In this document: piece by piece, positions 1 through 10,088 of the stretch
Numbering within the stretch: the first letter of the stretch is position 1
Layout of the letters: each line of letters opens with the position of its first letter
NCBI RefSeq assembly: GCF_029227915.1
Contig: NC_079877.1
Location: 22,097,851-22,161,850, forward strand
Origin: Hydractinia symbiolongicarpus
Lineage: Eukaryota > Cnidaria > Hydrozoa > Anthoathecata > Hydractiniidae
Reading direction: 5' to 3'
Length of the DNA: 64,000 bases
Program-made: the position numbers and the translations under genes
The notes under the pieces: generated by a model
What the model was told of the DNA's origin: nothing
What the model saw: only the letters and a program-made list of their open reading frames with translations
Database searches by the model: none

Positions 1-53
1 GCCAACTTATAATCTTGTGTCTAGTCTGTTTCTTATCAAAAATATTTTATTAG

Positions 54-3000
54 GAGTTGGATGACGAACGCAATCGCGAGGAAAAGAAGAAAAAGCAGCG
101 AGCTGCGAAAAGAAGAGACAAGCAGAACAAACGTAAGAAGAATAGAGAGGTTGAGACAGTGGAGGTTGGCACGAAAATAAACGGAATCCTGCCTGATAAC
201 GACGATGAAGATGACAATGATGACGAGGAGATTAAAGGTAATGTCTGTTTTTTTATCATTACTTCAATCGTTTGCAAACAAAGTTTGTTTTGTTGGTTTT
301 CTTGCTTTCTCAAACCCGTCAAATGAGAAAAATACTAGTCATCTAACAATGTAACCGTTGCCACATTTTCAATCCTTTAATCCCTCAAGCTGCTTAGTTT
401 GTTTCGTTATTTTCTTATTCTTCTGTTTAGACAACATTGTACCAACTGAAAATCGTGAAAAGGTTGTAGAAGACGAACTTATGTCAAATTTAAATTTGCT
501 ACACATATCAAACAGTTTACAATCAAGTACCGCGAAAACAGATCTTTCTTCAAAAGAAGTGGATTTAAAGAATGCAATGAATTTTAGAAAAAAAAGTAGA
601 AAGAAATCTGAGAAGAATAAACCTACTATGGATGACGACGACGACAAGTGCACTGTACACGCGTCGAAAGCGAGAAATGCGGAAATTTCACAACGCAGAA
701 ACAAAAACAAAAGTAAGGACGCGTATTGTTCAAGCGAACAAAACACAAAAACAACACCGACGCAAACTGTTGCAGAAACAACAGCCACTGTCGCAATTCA
801 AGGACCACCAGCCCTGAACAAAAAACGGAAACTTTGCGATAATAGTGTACTAGAAACTTCAAAATCGAACTCGGTTAACTGCAATGTGGAAATAAACAGG
901 AAGTCTCATAAAACATCCGGTGCATGTACGCAGAGTTCGTCAACATCTGGACCGAGTCGGGCGAAGGACAACAACACACGCAATTCGAGTAAACCCAATC
1001 CATCTGTAGGCTCTCGCGTTAACCACACAACGTCACTTACAGTGATCTCTAGCGTTGCTGTGGCAACGTTCGCGAAAATCACGACAACGAGAAGTGATCC
1101 GAGATCTCATCGTATAAACATGACACCTGTTGAACCGGTGGAGGACTGGGACGAGGAGGCCAATAACACCACCTACGACAAGGCTGTTTATTTCCGATCT
1201 GGTACGTTACACCTTAGTTTTGTGTCGTTAAAAGAACAGCATGATTACTGCACACTCACATTTTCTATGTTTTTTCTATGCTAGTAAAGTTTTCACGTTT
1301 TCTTAGATTCTCACTCGGCTACTTCTAACTCGTCCGTCTCCAGAAATGGATCGTTTGATGAATACAAAGAATCTGATTGGAGAGAAACATCAAAAACAGC
1401 CAGGTGAATAGGGTGTATTTCAGCGGCCTTTGATTTTGATAGGAAAGCCACATTTTGAGTAGCCACATCCCCATCTATACTCTTTGAAAATGAATAAAAG
1501 ACTTGACTGTCGTCTCTTTAGGTTGATCCTGTTTGAATTGGTTGTTCCAAATGGATTTTGTGGGCGTGTCATCGGTAAAGGCGGAAAGAAGATTAATATG
1601 ATTACTGTAAGCACGAGAGTTTCTCTTTGATATATATTTTCTACCCAATGCTTAGTTGAATTTATTATGTCTGACGTAACGTTGGAAAACATCACTTCCC
1701 TATTTTTATGCATGGACACTAATGTTCAACCAGTTCTCCCGTGTGTTTGCTTACAAAAGTCGCACGATGATCGCAAATTTCTTTTTTTATCTTTTTGTAC
1801 TGTTTTAAAAGTTTTTTGTGTACATTGCAATAAATTATCTCACCCCTGATTATTCAAGGTAGGGTCAGCTGGATAAAAGGTTCACTAATTTGATTCGTTT
1901 CTTTCATAGGAAGACTCTGGTGCTCAGATTACCATAGATAAACCGCCTTCGAACGTTATACCTGCCGATCGTGTGATTACAATAAAAGGTACCCCCACCT
2001 GTGCTGAACGAGCGAGACATTTAGTTACTAAAGCCCTAAATACGCCTAGTTTGAATAATCAAGGCATTTCTGTCGAACCGACGTCGACAATTGGTAATAA
2101 GGTGCCGAACGTATCGTCAATGTGCTCGACTGCTCAAACTGTTGTTAAAAGCGTTTCAAAACCGTCATGTTCTGTTAACGTCAGTGCTGAAACACGGCAA
2201 CCGCGGCTTTCGACCGGTAGACCTATTGGAGTAGATGTGATCGTCACTCCTCAACTATCCTACAGCAAGGTAGCGACGGGTGATATTTCATTGCAAGATC
2301 TTAAAAAACGCAAGGAACCACAAACTCAGGTTTGTACTTTCTTCCATGTAAAAATAAATTGTGTATGAAACAACGATAAAAAACTAGTGATTTAATTTTC
2401 GCAGAACCTCGAATTAATAAAGGTTTGTCTCTGGTAGGTCATGACTGGAAACAATGCAACGTCACACAATTCACAAGATACACAATTCACAGGGAATGTG
2501 AACAAAAAATCTTCTCCGCCGAGCAAAGGTAAAATATAGACTATTCTTTGTGTCTGTGTTTGTTTTTGTCTCCTTCTTACGATTCGTTTCACCATTTTAG
2601 ATTACGTACCTTCCTCGTCGCACGCCACGTCGTTACAAAGTGACGGCTTTGCTACGAAAGATTTTTCTTATTTTACAACGCAAGGTATGCTGTTACTTAG
2701 CAACTGCATAATGTTTTATGTTGATTTTCAAAAATCCAATGTATGTGCACGCAACATGTTTTTAGGTAATCGCCCGCACTTGAATGACGAGAAAACTCAG
2801 GTAAAAAGCGTCTCTTGTAATAATTTTTATCAGCATTTCTTCTCTGCCTCCAGAATAGGTATTAATGAAAAATTAGTTTTTTAGAAATATTTGCTTTAAT
2901 GATATACAAGAACTACATATTGCAATGTCTACTATTAGTTTTTTTCCGCTACTCCTCCGTAACCGCTACTCAAATGAGGCGTAAGCGTGTTTATCCTTCC

Positions 3001-5242
3001 TGGACCGTTCTGCTCGTCTTCTGATGAAATGTTTTTTTCTTATTGATTAGACTCCATTGCAAAGCATATCAGCTTTCGTTGAAACCAAACAAGGTTTATC
3101 TCGGTAAGTGTTTTTATCAGAGTGGATGAATTAGCAAACTTCTGAAGATATTAAATTATATACTACACGTTATCCACTACACCGTAGTGCCCATGAGTAA
3201 TATCTGTCTTCTGAAGGTACAAAGAGTAGGTTCTAACTTGTATTTTTAGGGAAAATCTTCCGTGGAAAGTAGCAGAAGCAGATGGAGGTGATGCATTGTT
3301 GTTCGACAGAAGTAGAAGCATTAGCTGGACTGGACAGGTAAAGCATTTCTCATGCACATGAAAAAGTCGCTTATCATTTGTAGGTTCGTAAACAAATCGA
3401 GAAAGTTAGTGAAATTGAAATGTTATGCGTTAGCGTGTAAGATTGCGGGACACCAGATCATTCTAATTTTAACGCAACTATCATTTAAAGTCAATTCACT
3501 TTTTTTTGTTGTTTATGATAGCGTTAATACAAAGGATTTTTTTTAATGCTAGTCAAAACTAGATGCTTTCTCTAATGGTGCCGGACCAGGAAATCGCTCG
3601 CTTTCAACGGAAGCCATTAATGATCGACAGGGAGCTGTGGTGTCACCATGGAATCTCATCTCAAAACATGGACATAGTACAGACGAATTTTCGGATGAAC
3701 AAGTATTTGCTGAAGAGGTTGGTTGGTCGAGTAAAGCTAAGATAGATAGTGCCGTGTCAACTGGTAACGAAGTTTGGGAATTGTCTTCAAGTCCAACGAG
3801 TAGCGTAAGTAGTAGCAAAGTTGAACTCACTAACATACTCGACAATGACAGCGGAATGAGCAGTTCCAACCCACTTGGTCCGACACCGCCGTCTGTCCAA
3901 AGCGAATCTCGCATAAGTCTCCAGGAGCAACAATATCTTGAGACAACCATGGATAATTCCACGTGGCTGCAATCGCGCGGGGCGTACAGTGCACCATCTT
4001 CACCAGCACTTCAACGCAGCAACGGAAATCATCCGGGTGTATGTTCTCCAAAACAGCAAAGCATGCGCTCGCATCCATCTATGGAGGAATTAAACAGTAG
4101 TCGTCCGTGGAAAAAAAATATTTACAGTGAAACACAGTGTTGGAACGAAAAATCCGTCGTCGATCTTAATGACAGACACGATAAATCAGAGGCTGGTGCA
4201 GATACGCACGACAGTGGCTTATCTTCTCCGCATGGTTACAGCGAGAAACATTTAAAACATCCGGATACCGATCCCATACCTGGCGTAGGAACTACACCTT
4301 GGTCGGCGGAACGCTTTCAAGACGTTCATACAGCGTTGCATCTCCTTCGTCATCTTTCTCTGGATAAATATGCTGCTAAACTCGAGGTTAGTGTTGCACA
4401 TTTTGTACTTTCAAAATTTTGCATGTTTTAGTTTTCATGTTTTAGAAGACCAACGAATTGACTTGTTGTGGCATTTTTTTGTATTTCTTGTATAGTTATT
4501 CCTGTTGTTGTGTTTAGGAACACGGTATCAGTTTGGAATCGCTGCTGACCTTAACTGAAAAGGATTTACAAACGTTTGGAATACCGAAGGTGATATCTAT
4601 GCTATTATTTGTAACAAATTTCTTGCTTAAACGTGATGTTTCTCCCGTAAGCGTAAGTTTTGTTTTTACTTTCTTATAGGGCCCCCGATTAAAGATACTG
4701 AAGGCTTGTGACGTTATAAAAAGTAGGTATCTTCTTTGTATTTTTTATTTGTTTGTTTGTTTGTTTTATCTGTTTTTTATATCCATTTGACACATTCTTT
4801 ATTTTGTGTTATAGATCAACGATTTAATACATATGGACAATCGAATTCAGATCTCTCTGCTCAAACCTTTTTTGCAACGTTACCCAACAATGTCCAACAA
4901 CCAGCGCAACAGTCGATGCCACCTGAAGGGACCTCAACATTTAACAACAAACACCAACAGGTCTTTTCTGCACAGTATGGTTACCCACCAGATTTCTTAC
5001 CATATCCCGGAGTCCCACAACAGCCCTACAACATGTTGATACCAAACAATCAACCGTTTATTCATCCCTCCACACATCAAAATCACCCGGTACAACCAGC
5101 TGTGTTCACGAACGGTGGAGAATTCGCACTCCCGCATCACTCGGTGGAACAGTTGCAGCACCATAATCAAACGATGATTCCTCCCACGTATGTGTATCAA
5201 GAGAATCCGTTTTACTTTTACCCCCCGCCGCCGCAGTCGTGA
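54..5242 (+). CDS. MASK/ANKHD1-like KH and SAM domain protein, 3' part (5' end outside window)
   Basis: Fourteen exons join in one open frame: 54-237, 431-1201, 1307-1403, 1522-1606, 1910-2329, 2438-2528, 2601-2684, 2766-2800, 3051-3103, 3250-3337, 3553-4386, 4518-4589, 4680-4722, 4815-5242. They total 3,285 nt, ending in TGA; all introns are GT-AG. The visible protein opens with a Lys/Arg-rich segment followed by an acidic run, then a long Ser/Thr-rich linker. A single KH domain follows across exons 4-5, with the GxxG loop in RVIGKGGKKI and a partner motif DRVITIKG. After another disordered stretch comes a SAM domain across exons 11-13 (motifs LDKYAAKLEE, LTLTEKDLQTFGI, LKILKACDVI), then a Gln/Pro-rich tail. 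The basic linker plus single KH resembles ANKHD1/ANKRD17/Drosophila mask, whose ankyrin repeats would lie upstream of the window. Bicaudal-C also combines KH and SAM, but has several KH modules. Family assignment is inference; the KH and SAM calls are firmer. Confidence 0.7.
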
Positions 5243-5443
5243 GACATGTGCATCGGTGTTTTAGTGTTTAGTCATATAAAAATATCTTCAGCGGAAAATT
5301 GAAGTTGAGTGAGAGTTTAGATTTGAATGTGATTTTGAGTTCTTAATACACATAATGTTAAAAAGCGTGTTTTCTTTACTTGCGTTTAGTGGTCCCACTC
5401 TGGAGTAATACGTTTGCCTGCACAGACCGACTTGGAAAAATTA

Positions 5444-5449
5444 AATAAA
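5444..5449 (+). terminator. Poly(A) signal of the KH/SAM gene
   Basis: A canonical AATAAA lies about 200 nt after the TGA of the KH/SAM gene, inside an A/T-rich 3' untranslated stretch. No other hexamer of this quality lies closer to the stop. Confidence 0.55.
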
Positions 5450-7422
5450 ATTAGGAGTTAATTATTTGCCCTTTTTGGAGAAATATTAGGTTAGCGTTTC
5501 AAACGAGTTTATTATGCCATCTTTCTATTATGCATAACTTTCTATTGTGCATAAACGAAAAAGAAGATTTGTAAGGTTTACACTATATTTTTTTAACGTA
5601 AATAATGTGTCGGGCATAGCTAACTTTTCTTCAAACTTTTCTTTTCTTTGGATAAGTATCGTTTGTTTACAAAATCCTGCCCGGTTTACTGCGCTACCAT
5701 ATTTTATGTAATAATTTTAGATTGGTTAAAACTTAACTATTCCATATTTGTAAAAAGTTATTTCAACCCGACCGAGCTGAGATCATGCTCATCAAATATC
5801 CATATACAGTCGACGCTCGTTATCTCGAACTCCCAAGGGACCGAAAGAAAAGTTCGAGATAGCGAGCGTTCGAGATAGCGGAGGTTCGACATAACGAGCG
5901 TATTTCATGAAAAGTTCGAGATAACGAGTTTTTCGAAATTTTTTGAAATTTTCAGAAAAGGGCAAGGGTCAGTAGTTCGGTCATAAGTATCTGTGGGCAA
6001 GCTTTTAAAATTAAAATTCACCTGAATTAAGGGTACTTGAAGGAACTGTTTGGTCAAGAAAGGGAAATGGATAATAAAGAAAACAACATTTTGCGTACAT
6101 GTATACTTATTGTTGATTACAATTACATACATTATTTTTGACGGAAAAATTCAAAATACTAGTTTGCTTCTTGTTTTTCATTTCACTTTTAAGAAACAAA
6201 TCTTCAAAGCGAAGCAGGAGGCGTTGCATGTCATTTCCATCATCAGTGAATAGACAAGCATTTTGTAAAGTCTCCACTGCAGTGTTTATTTCTGATTTTG
6301 TTGGCTTGCTCACTGGCTCATCAAACACCTCGATGACATCGGCATTTTCATCATGCTCCTCGTCATTCTCATCTGTACTTGGCCGTACCGACTCAAGGAT
6401 TTCTTCATCAGTCACGGGATTTTCGATTGTGGTCAAATCTTGGTCAATATCGACAACATCACGGGCCGAGAGATCAGCAGGAATAATGGTATCGTCAATG
6501 GCACGCAGTTGTGTGAGATCTTTCTCCAGTTGTTTAAATGGATCATCAATATCATCAGTTGCATTCTGTTGAGCTTTCTTGGAAATCTTTGATTTCTTGA
6601 AGCAATTTACGATGGTTTCTTTCTTCACTTTGTCCCACGACGAAACAAGTATTTGAAGAGCACGCAGAATTGAAACTTTTGGAAGATCTTTGCCTTTTTC
6701 TAGGTTTTGAATCATCATGTTGACCAATTTTTGGCGATAAAGAGACTTAAGACATCTTATGACACCTTGGTCCATCGGTTGTGACACAGAAGTTGTATTT
6801 GGAGGTAAGAAAATCAATTTAATGTTGGACAGTCCACCGACATCAGGGTGAGCGGGACAATTATCGATGATCAAGACTATCTTTCGACCTTCTTTTAGAA
6901 ACATTGCATTGATTTCTCGCACCCACTCTTCAAAAAGAGAGCTGTCCATCCAACTCTTCTTCTGCGCTCTTTACCTGCAGGGTAGGGATGTTACATTTTT
7001 GAAGCACCTTGGTTTCTTCGATTTACCAATCACAAACATTGGTAGTTTATCTCCGACAGCATTGGCAGCTGCAAGCCCGGTAATTCGGACTTTGCTATTT
7101 TTACCCCCAGAGCATTTTTCGGATTTGTAGTGATACGTTTTATTTGGCAAGCATTGGTAGAAGAGACCGAATTCGTCGGCATTGTAAATATCTTCTAGTT
7201 TGTAGTTAGTTAATAATGTTGGTAAAGTGGTTTCAAACCAAGATGCTATCATATCAGGTTGAACAGAATTGCTTTCACCAACGACCGTCTTGAACGTTAC
7301 ATTGTGCCTGAAATAGAAAATAAAACAAATATCGACTTGTATAAAAGATTTATTGTTAACCTGTTCGTGCATTTTTTCGAATACGAATGTTCGAATTTCA
7401 ATTCGAATGTTTTTAAAAATTC

Positions 7423-7902
7423 TTGTGTGAACACCCTGTGAACATTATCATTATTACTTGTGCATGGCAACAAGGAAAAGCAAACCAGGAGAAAAAGGAG
7501 AAGATGTATCTTGCAAAAATGATAATTGATCAAAATTTAATCAATGTTGTAATGATAAAAGAATTTGAATTGGCTTCACATGTTAAGGGGTTCCACGTTT
7601 ATAAAGCATTGTGGACTCCAAAAAATGGGGAGACTTTACAATGCGAAGGAGAGCCTAATAATCCCGTTGACAAATATGCTGTGTGTGTCAAGAAAGAAAA
7701 CAAGATAGTTGGACATTTACCACTTGGAAAATCTGCTAAAACAATATTTTATTTCCTCAGAGCTGATGAATTAAGCTCGTGCAAAGTAACTGTGACTGGA
7801 AAACCAGTTAATTTGGGAGATGGTGAAGGCATGCAAGTGCCATGCAATTTGACATTTATTGGAACGGAAAAGTGCATCGAAATACTCAAGAAACATATTT
7901 AG
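7423..7902 (+). CDS. HIRAN-like domain protein nested antisense in the Tigger transposase intron
   Basis: Intact 159-codon ORF on the strand opposite the transposase, entirely inside its intron (7308-7975). ATG codons at 7423 and 7504 are both plausible starts; homologous sequence begins near FELASHVKGFHVY. The core follows the HIRAN pattern: a hydrophobic strand, then EPNNPVDKYAVCV (N-D-A signature), then IVGHLPLGKSAKTIFYFL, then a Cys/Val strand and a closing strand near PCNLTFIG. HIRAN domains, known from HLTF/Rad5 helicases and as stand-alone proteins, bind DNA 3' ends. Here the domain stands alone, without helicase or nuclease. AATAAA follows at 7936-7941. It may be a transposon passenger gene, a captured host gene or a transposon-spread accessory factor. 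Assignment is by pattern recognition, so moderate confidence. Confidence 0.72.
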   Translation: MCEHPVNIIIITCAWQQGKANQEKKEKMYLAKMIIDQNLINVVMIKEFELASHVKGFHVYKALWTPKNGETLQCEGEPNNPVDKYAVCVKKENKIVGHLPLGKSAKTIFYFLRADELSSCKVTVTGKPVNLGDGEGMQVPCNLTFIGTEKCIEILKKHI

Positions 7903-7935
7903 TTTATGTTAGTCTTTTTAAGATTTTAATATCAA

Positions 7936-7941
7936 AATAAA
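7936..7941 (+). terminator. Poly(A) signal of the HIRAN-like ORF
   Basis: AATAAA 34 nt after the HIRAN-like stop codon, on the same strand. It lies still inside the transposase intron, so the ORF has its own possible 3' end. Confidence 0.45.
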
Positions 7942-8486
7942 ACCAATTCGAAAAAAAGAGATTTAATATTCTTACCTTTTTTTCCATTTACCAAGCCAAC
8001 CGTCTGAAGCTTTGAAATCTTCTACTCCAAGCTCCTGTGCATAGCTTTTAGCTTTCTCCTTTAGTATTGTCCCATCGATTGGTATGTTTTTGCTTCGTTG
8101 TGAAACAAACCATTTGAACACGACAAGATCTACTTCTGAGAATTTACCATCTCTGATCTTTCTTTTCTTGCTCGAAGATTTTTCGAGAGCAGAAAAAAGT
8201 TTTTCCTTATTGGCTAGCCAAGTTGATATCGTGTTTTTAGGCACCCCGTACTTTTTAGCGATATCTTTATTTGGAATACCTTTTTCCAATTCTTTTAATG
8301 CTTGGCATTTTTCTGTCAAAGTTTTTACAACGAGCTTTCTTTTCGGTGGCATTCTGACAAAGGAAATCACAAAAAAAACATTGCAAAATCTACCTGTTTT
8401 ACAATGGAATGTCTTCTTTTTATTGCAACATTTTGTGACTTTAAAACAAGCAGTGCAAGGTCTTCTTTTTTCAAAATTCCTCTTCA

Positions 8487-8686
8487 AGAGTTCGAGATAA
8501 CGAGCGTAAATCAGTCCAAGGGACTGAGAAAAAAGTTCGAGATAGTGAAAGTTCGAGATAACGGAGGTTCGAGATATTGAACGTTTTTTTGCCTACTATT
8601 GCTTACAGAACTCAAGGGACCGAAGAAAAAGTTCGAGATAGAAAAAGTTCGAGATAACGGAGGTTCGAGATAATGAGCGTCGACTG
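8487..8686. repeat. Duplicated terminal module at the right end of the Tigger element
   Basis: The right end contains two successive copies of the terminal block. An inner copy at about 8487-8585 runs from the GAGATAACGAGCG motif through a GGGACTGAG block to GAGATATTGAACG. The outer copy at about 8609-8686 has GGGACCGAAG and ends in the true terminus. Both carry several GTTCGAGATA motifs. Confidence 0.7.
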
Positions 8687-8736
8687 TAATAGCAAAATAA
8701 TTTTCGATCGGCCCCGAGTTAAACTTTGATATAATA

Positions 8737-8925
8737 GTAATTACAACTTGATAAAATTAAAATTGACAAGTTTCAATTTTGTTTTATGTTTTAATATAGA
8801 AAAAACGGCGAAAAATATTTTTTTCACTTTGGGGACGAGGGTGAAACTTTGATATCCCTGCATCACGTGTCTTTTTAAAACAAAACTGAAACTTGTGAAT
8901 TTTAATTTTAGCAAGTTGTAATTGA
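8737..8925. repeat. Fold-back inverted repeat, arms about 49 bp
   Basis: The left arm at about 8737-8785 (TAATTACAACTTGATAAAAT and on) is the reverse complement of about 8877-8925, with only a few mismatches. Roughly 90 nt separate the arms. It lies just outside the Tigger element. It may be a MITE remnant or fold-back element. The flanking sequence to 9150 shows no gene. Confidence 0.7.
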
Positions 8926-9149
8926 ATTTCCGCGCCCGAAGGCGTAGGAAATTCTTTAAAACCGTCGTTTTTTCTTTCCGAGCATTTTTTGAGAAAAAAT
9001 CGACCCTGGGATTTCACGTTTCTCTGAGAGGAGGATAGTATTGGTATAACTGACTAACTAACCCTGTCCCAAATGGTCAATTGCAACGTCACAGATTTAA
9101 ACTTCGTACCCAAGCTACCTAAGTACTGGGAAGTCATCTAAATGACGTT

Positions 9150-9650
9150 TCAGGCCAAAATTGGTGTTTGTTTTCGACAAAATTTGGCACAGTTAACAAA
9201 AAAAAGTATCCTGAACATGATGGTGACATCAAAATTTTGATTTCTTGTTACCTAAAAGTCATTTTAGGCAAAAATTGGTCCAAAAATTATAACTACTTTA
9301 TTTTTGACAAAATTTGCCACAGTTAACAAATAAAGTATGCTGAACATGATGGTGACATCAAAATTTTGATTTCTTGTTACCTAAATGTCATTTTAGGCCA
9401 AAATTGGTCCAAAAATCAAAACTACTTTATTTTTGACAAAATTTGCCACAGTTAACAAATAAAGTATGCTGAACATGATGGTGACATCAAAATTTTGATT
9501 TCTTGTTACCTAAATGTCATTTTAGGCCAAAATTTGTGCAAAAATCAAAACTACTTCATTTTCAACAAAAATTGGCAGAGTTAACAAAAAAGGTATGCTG
9601 AACATAATGGTGACATCAAAATTTTGATTTTTTGTCAACAAAATGCCGTT
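9150..9650. repeat. Tandem array, 129-bp unit, about 3.5-4 copies
   Basis: The phrase CTGAACATGATGGTGACATC recurs at 9211, 9340, 9469 and (one change) 9598, an exact 129-nt spacing. Each unit also carries a CAAAATTTTGATTTCTTG block and an AAATGTCATTTTAGGCCA block. Outer units are more diverged than the middle two. No ORF spans the array. Confidence 0.92.
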
Positions 9651-10088
9651 TAAGACCATAAACGTTTCAATCGCAAGACTTTCAACCATGAATGAAGGCT
9701 GTATTTTTTGTTAGCAATTTCTTTTAAAATGTGAGTTTATTATGACACGTTTCGTTTTGTTTGCCTTTGTTGTAAGATATAATGTCAGTTGTGTGCTTTA
9801 TCTTCAGAGCTTCATGCACCAAACCTCTTCGAATGTTTGGCACGATACGATAACACAACGAATTAGCAGGTTGTTATCAAATATTTTGGTAGCGAGCGGA
9901 AATTCTTAGGACCCCCAGGGCTTCTTGTTATTTTTGAAGAATACACGTAATATTTCATTTCTTAAAATTTTTTGCGAATTCTCCGGATAAAATTTTCGTT
10001 AAACCTGAAATGCATATTTCGCAAAAGAAATTTTTGCGACCCCAGACTAAAAAAATCCTTCTTTTTTAAAAAAAGGGCCAGGCAGCTT
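9651..10088. other. Spacer without gene
   Basis: No coding exon is recognisable. A weak palindromic stretch with TTTTGCGAA and TTCGCAAAAG words at 9965-10050 looks like a degraded member of the GCGAA-rich MITEs seen elsewhere in the window. Confidence 0.4.

Larger units (their letters stand above)
6107..8352 (-). pseudogene. Tigger/pogo transposase with one in-frame nonsense codon
   Basis: Exon 1 (7976-8352) starts MPPKRKLVVKTLTEKCQAL and encodes a CENP-B/psq-type helix-turn-helix (DIAKKYGVPKNTISTWL), then the start of a second DNA-binding domain (KASDGWLGKWKKR). The intron 7308-7975 has a GTAAG donor and a TTTCAG acceptor. Exon 2 (6107-7307) carries the DDE_1 catalytic core. The three acidic positions are visible: NADEFGLFY, IIDNCPAHP and QPMDQGVI, the DDD arrangement usual for pogo/Tigger. 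The acidic C-terminal tail ends near KQTSILNF, also typical. A single TAA at 6971-6973 interrupts exon 2 between the first and second acidic motifs; the frame is open on both sides, so only this codon breaks the protein. Without readthrough the copy should be non-autonomous. Confidence 0.9.
5817..8686 (-). mobile_element. Tigger/pogo-type (Tc1/mariner superfamily) DNA transposon, near complete
   Basis: The left end starts CAGTCGACGCTCGTTATCTC and the right end is its inverse with one difference over the first 20 bases. Both ends are flanked by TA (5815-5816 and 8687-8688), the target duplication expected of Tc1/mariner elements. Many copies of a GTTCGAGATA motif sit just inside both ends, a possible transposase-binding array. 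The element is about 2.87 kb. It carries a two-exon transposase on the minus strand and an ORF of its own on the plus strand inside the transposase intron. The ends are well preserved, which suggests a fairly recent insertion. Confidence 0.92.

Noticed and set aside
50-322. Minus-strand ORF rich in Ser and Phe
   Set aside because: It is the antisense shadow of the Lys/Glu- and Asp-rich exon 1 of the KH/SAM gene.
369-862. Minus-strand ORFs opposite the large exon 2
   Set aside because: Antisense of a coding exon whose frame is confirmed by splice phases on both sides.
8084-8580. Plus-strand ORFs across transposase exon 1
   Set aside because: Antisense of the Tigger DNA-binding domains; no motif of their own.
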